From: an uncultured Lachnospiraceae bacterium
GTDB taxonomy: Bacteria; Bacillota; Clostridia; Lachnospirales; Lachnospiraceae
Reading direction: 5' to 3'
Assembly (NCBI GenBank): GCA_902782965.1
Contig: CACZPG010000058.1
Location: forward strand, 1-9,752
Length of the DNA stretch: 9,752 nt
Part shown: in pieces, positions 7,035 to 9,752 of the stretch
How the letters are laid out: each line of letters begins with the position of its first letter
Numbering within the stretch: position 1 is the stretch's first letter
Notes under the pieces: generated by a model
The model's database searches: none
Told to the model about the DNA's origin: nothing
Seen by the model: the letters and a program-made list of their open reading frames with translations, nothing else
Position numbers and translations under genes: made by a program

Positions 7035-7808
7035 TTATAATCCAATAAACTGTTTCGTTCTCTCGTTCTTCGGATTCTCAAATACATCCTCAGGAGTACC
7101 GTACTCTACCACATATCCCTTATCCATGAATATTACCTTATCAGAAACATCCCTGGCAAAAGACATTTCATGTGTTACTATGATCATTGTCATCTTCTTA
7201 TCAGCAAGTTGTCTAATTACCTTCAGAACTTCGCCTGTAAGTTCCGGATCCAGGGCAGAGGTAGGTTCATCAAAGCAAAGTATATCCGGATTCATTGCCA
7301 GCGCTCTTGCAATAGCAACTCTCTGCTGCTGACCTCCCGAAAGCTGATGTGGGTAATTTCCCATTCTTTCAGAAAGACCCATCTGATCCAGAAGTACCTC
7401 AGCTTCCTTCTTTATCTCTTCATAGATTTCCTTCTTCCTCTTCTTAAAGTCAGGAAGTTTCTTCGCACTTAACTGTCTCGGAAGCATTACATTTCCAAGG
7501 GCTGTATACTGCGGAAACAGATTGAAGGATTGAAATACAAGACCAAAATGAAGGATATTCTTCCTGATTACGGAGTCCTTCAGATATTCCGGATTACCTG
7601 CTTCAAAAACAGTCTCACCGGAAACCTTAATGATTCCACTATCTGCACGCTCAAGAAAATTCAGACATCTGAGAAGAGTTGTTTTACCGCTTCCAGAAGA
7701 TCCAATAATAGAGAGAACCTCGCTCTTCTCCATTGTAAAACAGATATCCTTCAGAACTTCTGTATTATCAAAAGATTTACTTATATGTTCTACTTCTAAT
7801 ATACTCAT
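7035..7808 (-). CDS. Amino-acid ABC transporter ATP-binding protein (GlnQ/HisP type)
   Basis: 257 residues from the ATG at 7808. It powers polar amino-acid import with the permease and binding protein encoded just upstream. The order of ATPase motifs is complete: Walker A GSSGSGKT (36-43), Q-loop VFQSFNLFP (91-99), signature LSGGQQQR (156-163), Walker B ILCFDEP (176-182, catalytic Glu181), D-loop SALD (184-187) and switch His213 in THE. The start at 7808 has GGAG 6 nt upstream and the family's N-terminus MSILEVEHISKSF; a frame-open ATG at 7835 would overlap the permease stop and adds nine atypical residues. It is the third gene of the operon, 23 bases after the permease, and mnmE follows after 4 bases. 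Slightly long between Q-loop and signature, with a Lys-rich stretch at about 114-136. Substrate not determinable from this subunit. Confidence 0.95.
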   Translation of the reverse strand: MSILEVEHISKSFDNTEVLKDICFTMEKSEVLSIIGSSGSGKTTLLRCLNFLERADSGIIKVSGETVFEAGNPEYLKDSVIRKNILHFGLVFQSFNLFPQYTALGNVMLPRQLSAKKLPDFKKRKKEIYEEIKKEAEVLLDQMGLSERMGNYPHQLSGGQQQRVAIARALAMNPDILCFDEPTSALDPELTGEVLKVIRQLADKKMTMIIVTHEMSFARDVSDKVIFMDKGYVVEYGTPEDVFENPKNERTKQFIGL

Positions 7809-7831
7809 AGTACGCTCCGTCCTTATTACGA

Positions 7832-8518
7832 TCAACGGAAGAAGTCCAGCTTCTTCTCACACTTTCCAAGAATCACTGTCAGAAGTCCGTTGCAGATAAG
7901 ATAATAAATTGCCGTAAAGAACAGCGGCCAGATAGCTCCTGATATACCCTGTGAGCCCTTCATAAATGCCTGTCCTGCCCAGATAACTTCCTGAAGAGCT
8001 ATGATTCTGGCAAGGGATGTATCCTTCACAAGTGTAAGGATTTCATTTGACATAGGAGGAAGTATTCTCTTGATCATCTGTAACAGTTTGACCTTGAAGA
8101 ATACCTGACTCTTAGACATACCCAGCACATATCCTGCTTCATCCTGTCCTACAGGAATACTGATGATTCCGCCACGATATATTTCCGAGAAATAGCAGGC
8201 ATAATTAATAATGAATGCTACAGCTGAGGCAAAGAATCTTCCCGATTCGTCTCCACCCCAGATATTATTCTTAAGCACGAGGCCCGGAAAATAATATATT
8301 ATAAGCAGCTGGATCATAAGCGGGGTACCACGTATGATCCAGATAATAAACCTGAATAATAGCTTAACAGGTTTCAACTTCGACTGACTTCCAAAACATA
8401 TTAGAAGACCAACAGGAAGAGCCCCGATAAGTGTTACAAAAAAGAGCTTCAACGTCTGCAGGAAACCTACGTTCAAAGATTTTATTACTATTGGTAATTG
8501 TTCAAAGAATAATTCCAT
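7832..8518 (-). CDS. Amino-acid ABC transporter permease (HisM/GlnP family)
   Basis: 228 residues, typical for this family. Hydrophobic segments lie at about 18-42, 52-80, 96-114, 165-182 and 194-217. RGTPLMIQL (63-71) is the family's conserved stretch after the first helices. The cytoplasmic coupling (EAA) loop follows as DEAGYVLGM (126-134) through LPP (153-155) and contacts the ATPase. It forms the membrane channel, probably as a homodimer, because only one permease gene is present. AAAGGAA lies about 6 nt before the ATG. It sits 35 bases downstream of the binding-protein gene with no hairpin between, so the two are co-transcribed. Confidence 0.95.
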   Translation of the reverse strand: MELFFEQLPIVIKSLNVGFLQTLKLFFVTLIGALPVGLLICFGSQSKLKPVKLLFRFIIWIIRGTPLMIQLLIIYYFPGLVLKNNIWGGDESGRFFASAVAFIINYACYFSEIYRGGIISIPVGQDEAGYVLGMSKSQVFFKVKLLQMIKRILPPMSNEILTLVKDTSLARIIALQEVIWAGQAFMKGSQGISGAIWPLFFTAIYYLICNGLLTVILGKCEKKLDFFR

Positions 8519-8553
8519 GGGACTTTCCTTTAACTAAGAATTCACTACATTAA

Positions 8554-9408
8554 TTACTGTGCTATAAGCGCTGCCTGAACTCCATACTTCTCAGCAGTCT
8601 TCTGCATGCTTCCGTCTGCATAGCTTGATTTGAAGAATTCATTAAGTGCTGCTGTAAGGTCAGAACCCTTTCTGAAACCTACACCATATTCTTCACTGTT
8701 AAGACCTACAGTATATGTAAGCTTGTCATAGCTTGTTCCTTCACCAACCATAGCTGCTGCCATAAGTGAATCGATAATAGCTGCGTCAGAAGTACCTGCT
8801 GCAACCTCCATAAGTGCATTTGCCTGGTTCTGAACTGAAGTGAAATTAAGTCCGTTCTCCTGAGCCTGCTGCTCTCCTGCACTACCTACTTCAACTGCAA
8901 AATTAAGATCCTTAAGACTGTCAACTGTCTGATACTGATCAGCTTTATCAGAAGGAACAATAACTATCTGTGCATTGTTGCAATAAGCATTTGAGCAGTC
9001 CATAGCACTCTTAACCTCATCTGTAAGAGTCATACCATTCCATACACAGTCAATATTTCCTGCATCAAGCTCAAGCGCTTTGTTATCCCATTCAATTTCA
9101 ACAAACTCAGCTTCTACACCAAGGCTCTTGGCAAATTCATTTGCCATATCTGCATCGAAACCAATCCAGTTTCCGTTTTCATCCTTATAATCCATTGGCT
9201 CGAAATCAGTGATACCGACTACAAGCTTTCCGGCATCCTGAACCTTCTTCTTATCTTCGACTGTAGCTGCACTGTCTGAACCACCATCTGTTTCAGCTTC
9301 ATCTGTATTACCTGTAATAGTACCTGTTTCGGATTTCATTGTTGATCCACAGCCTGCCATTGAAAAGCACATAGCAGCTGCTAATATAACGGTTAAAAAT
9401 TTCTTCAT
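8554..9408 (-). CDS. Amino-acid ABC transporter substrate-binding lipoprotein (SBP_bac_3)
   Basis: 284 residues. The signal peptide MKKFLTVILAAAMCFSMAGC ends in a lipobox (SMAGC), so Cys20 would be lipidated and the protein anchored outside the membrane. A Ser/Thr/Asp/Gly-rich linker (about 21-50) leads to a family-3 binding fold (about 60-280): VVGITDFEPMDY, NWIGFDADMANEFAKSLG, AVEVGSAGEQ and DAAIID (208-213, whose first Asp commonly binds the ligand amino group). Where most family members have a Thr-x-x-Arg that clamps the ligand carboxylate, this protein has TDEV (129-132), so the specificity or binding mode may differ. A strong AGGAGGG site (complement of 9416-9422) lies 7 nt before the ATG. 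It is the first gene of the operon, behind a promoter at 9490-9518 and a structured leader. The amino acid imported is not determinable. Confidence 0.95.
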   Translation of the reverse strand: MKKFLTVILAAAMCFSMAGCGSTMKSETGTITGNTDEAETDGGSDSAATVEDKKKVQDAGKLVVGITDFEPMDYKDENGNWIGFDADMANEFAKSLGVEAEFVEIEWDNKALELDAGNIDCVWNGMTLTDEVKSAMDCSNAYCNNAQIVIVPSDKADQYQTVDSLKDLNFAVEVGSAGEQQAQENGLNFTSVQNQANALMEVAAGTSDAAIIDSLMAAAMVGEGTSYDKLTYTVGLNSEEYGVGFRKGSDLTAALNEFFKSSYADGSMQKTAEKYGVQAALIAQ

Positions 9409-9483
9409 GATTTTTCCCTCCTATAATCAGAACCCTTTGCAGGGTCAAACCTCTGAGCCCGAAGCCAAAGGTTCCTCTTTGAC
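9409..9483 (-). ncRNA. Structured 5' leader of the amino-acid transporter operon (candidate cis-regulatory RNA)
   Basis: About 75 nt from the predicted transcription start to the ATG. The segments below are given as minus-strand sequence. GGTCAAA (complement of 9478-9484) can pair with TTTGACC (9443-9449), enclosing a second stem GAACCTTTG (9466-9474) with CAGAGGTT (9448-9455), capped near a C(TTCG)G tetraloop (9459-9464). Alternatively GAACCTTTG can pair with CAAAGGGTTC (9430-9439, one bulged G), or ACCCT/AGGGT (9432-9436 and 9441-9445) can form a small GCAA-loop hairpin next to the AGGAGGG site. These structures exclude one another, as in a regulatory leader. I do not recognise any known riboswitch consensus or T-box. 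There is no T-run after a hairpin, so any control would act on translation rather than termination. Confidence 0.45.
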
Positions 9484-9489
9484 CTACTA

Positions 9490-9518
9490 AATATAGCAGT
9501 ATCTAAAGGATAAATCAA
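9490..9518 (-). promoter_or_regulatory. Sigma-A promoter of the transporter-mnmE operon
   Basis: On the minus strand TTGATT (complement of 9513-9518) and TATATT (complement of 9490-9495) are separated by exactly 17 nt, close to the vegetative consensus. Transcription would start near 9483, at the first base of the leader's outer stem. It lies just downstream of the FtsX-gene terminator. Confidence 0.7.
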
Positions 9519-9520
9519 GA

Positions 9521-9541
9521 GGAGCCGGCAAAACCGGCTCC
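9521..9541 (-). terminator. Rho-independent terminator of the FtsX-type permease gene
   Basis: GGAGCCGG (9521-9528) and CCGGCTCC (9534-9541) form a perfect G+C-rich 8-bp stem with a 5-base loop. On the minus strand the stem is followed by T-rich TCTTGATTTATCCTTT. It lies 16 bases after the permease stop codon and just ahead of the promoter for the transporter operon, separating the two units. Confidence 0.85.
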
Positions 9542-9557
9542 AAACACTAATTTACTA

Positions 9558-9752
9558 TTATTCAATTCGCAGTCTGTCCACAACACTTTTCTTGCTGAGA
9601 CTGTTATAAGCTATAACCGGTATGATCAGAATCAGCACGCATAGAATCGGAAGACATATTACAAGAGGCATAAGAGTGAAGTGCCACTTGAACATTACTA
9701 TCCCATTTACAAGTGCTTTTATCAATGTACAGTTAAGAATAGTTCCCAGCAC
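9558..9752 (-). CDS. FtsX-type ABC transporter permease, C-terminal fragment
   Basis: Partial gene: the frame is open to the window edge and ends at TAA (complement of 9558-9560). 64 residues are visible; the first codon at the edge is GTG, which is most likely an internal valine rather than a start. A membrane helix spans about residues 28-50 of the fragment, followed by a short cytoplasmic tail AYNSLSKKSVVDRLR. A last helix ending in a basic tail with an E/D-RLR motif is typical of FtsX/MacB-type permeases, common in Firmicutes peptide-efflux or bacitracin-resistance-like transporters. Only the C-terminus is visible, so the family call is moderate and the substrate unknown. Confidence 0.6.
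   Translation of the reverse strand: MLGTILNCTLIKALVNGIVMFKWHFTLMPLVICLPILCVLILIIPVIAYNSLSKKSVVDRLRIE

Noticed and set aside
7031..7087. A longer MnmE beginning at the ATG at 7087.
   Set aside because: The 19 extra residues do not match the family, the start lacks a properly spaced ribosome binding site, and it would overlap the ATPase gene by 53 bases.
7809..7835. A longer ATPase beginning at the ATG at 7835.
   Set aside because: The ribosome binding site GGAG sits 6 nt before the internal ATG at 7808, where the family N-terminus begins.
1..9752. CRISPR array, tRNA/rRNA genes, insertion sequences, attachment sites or phage genes.
   Set aside because: Reading both strands showed no regularly spaced repeats, cloverleaf or CCA end, transposase or integrase motifs, or terminal inverted repeats with target duplications.

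Overview
The window looks like chromosomal DNA from a low-to-moderate G+C Clostridia, most like Lachnospiraceae (Butyrivibrio/Eubacterium-type). This rests on AGGAGG-type ribosome binding sites, a lipoprotein amino-acid binding protein, a Cps2A-like LCP protein and the general protein style; the exact genus cannot be read from the sequence. I see no transposase, integrase, CRISPR array, tRNA or rRNA. Nearly all the DNA is coding, and the longest gap between genes is about 165 bases.

Left part (1-3619). The 3' end of aroA (shikimate pathway) runs rightward and collides tail to tail with a leftward three-gene group. In transcription order that group is an LCP-family cell-envelope glycopolymer transferase (3619-2015), a sugar-type nucleotidyltransferase (1957-1034) and a small four-helix membrane protein of unknown function (1053-295). 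The last two genes overlap, and the membrane-protein gene also overlaps aroA by 12 bases. A hairpin that could end aroA transcription lies inside the 3' coding end of the membrane-protein gene. The group plausibly serves cell-wall glycopolymer synthesis, but only the LCP assignment is firm.

Middle (3620-4540). A 165-base divergent region separates the LCP gene from rsmG (16S rRNA m7G527 methyltransferase). It appears to hold two oppositely oriented promoters whose -10 boxes overlap, plus a perfect 7-bp inverted repeat touching both promoters. After rsmG, a perfect 14-bp-stem hairpin acts as a bidirectional terminator and contains the stop codon of the converging exonuclease gene.

Right part (9520-4536, leftward). 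A promoter at 9518-9490 and a structured leader of about 75 nt precede a likely single operon: amino-acid ABC transporter binding lipoprotein, permease, ATPase, then mnmE (tRNA U34-modification GTPase) only 4 nt downstream, then a DEDDh 3'-5' exonuclease with a C-terminal CxxC...CxxH finger. The window ends in the C-terminus of an FtsX-type permease with its own terminator. mnmE and rsmG, which often sit together with mnmG near the origin, are here on opposite strands with no mnmG.

No wholly new system is evident. The strongest leads are the transporter leader RNA with mutually exclusive pairings, the overlapping divergent promoters with their palindrome, the ABC transporter-mnmE operon, and the coding-embedded terminator of aroA.
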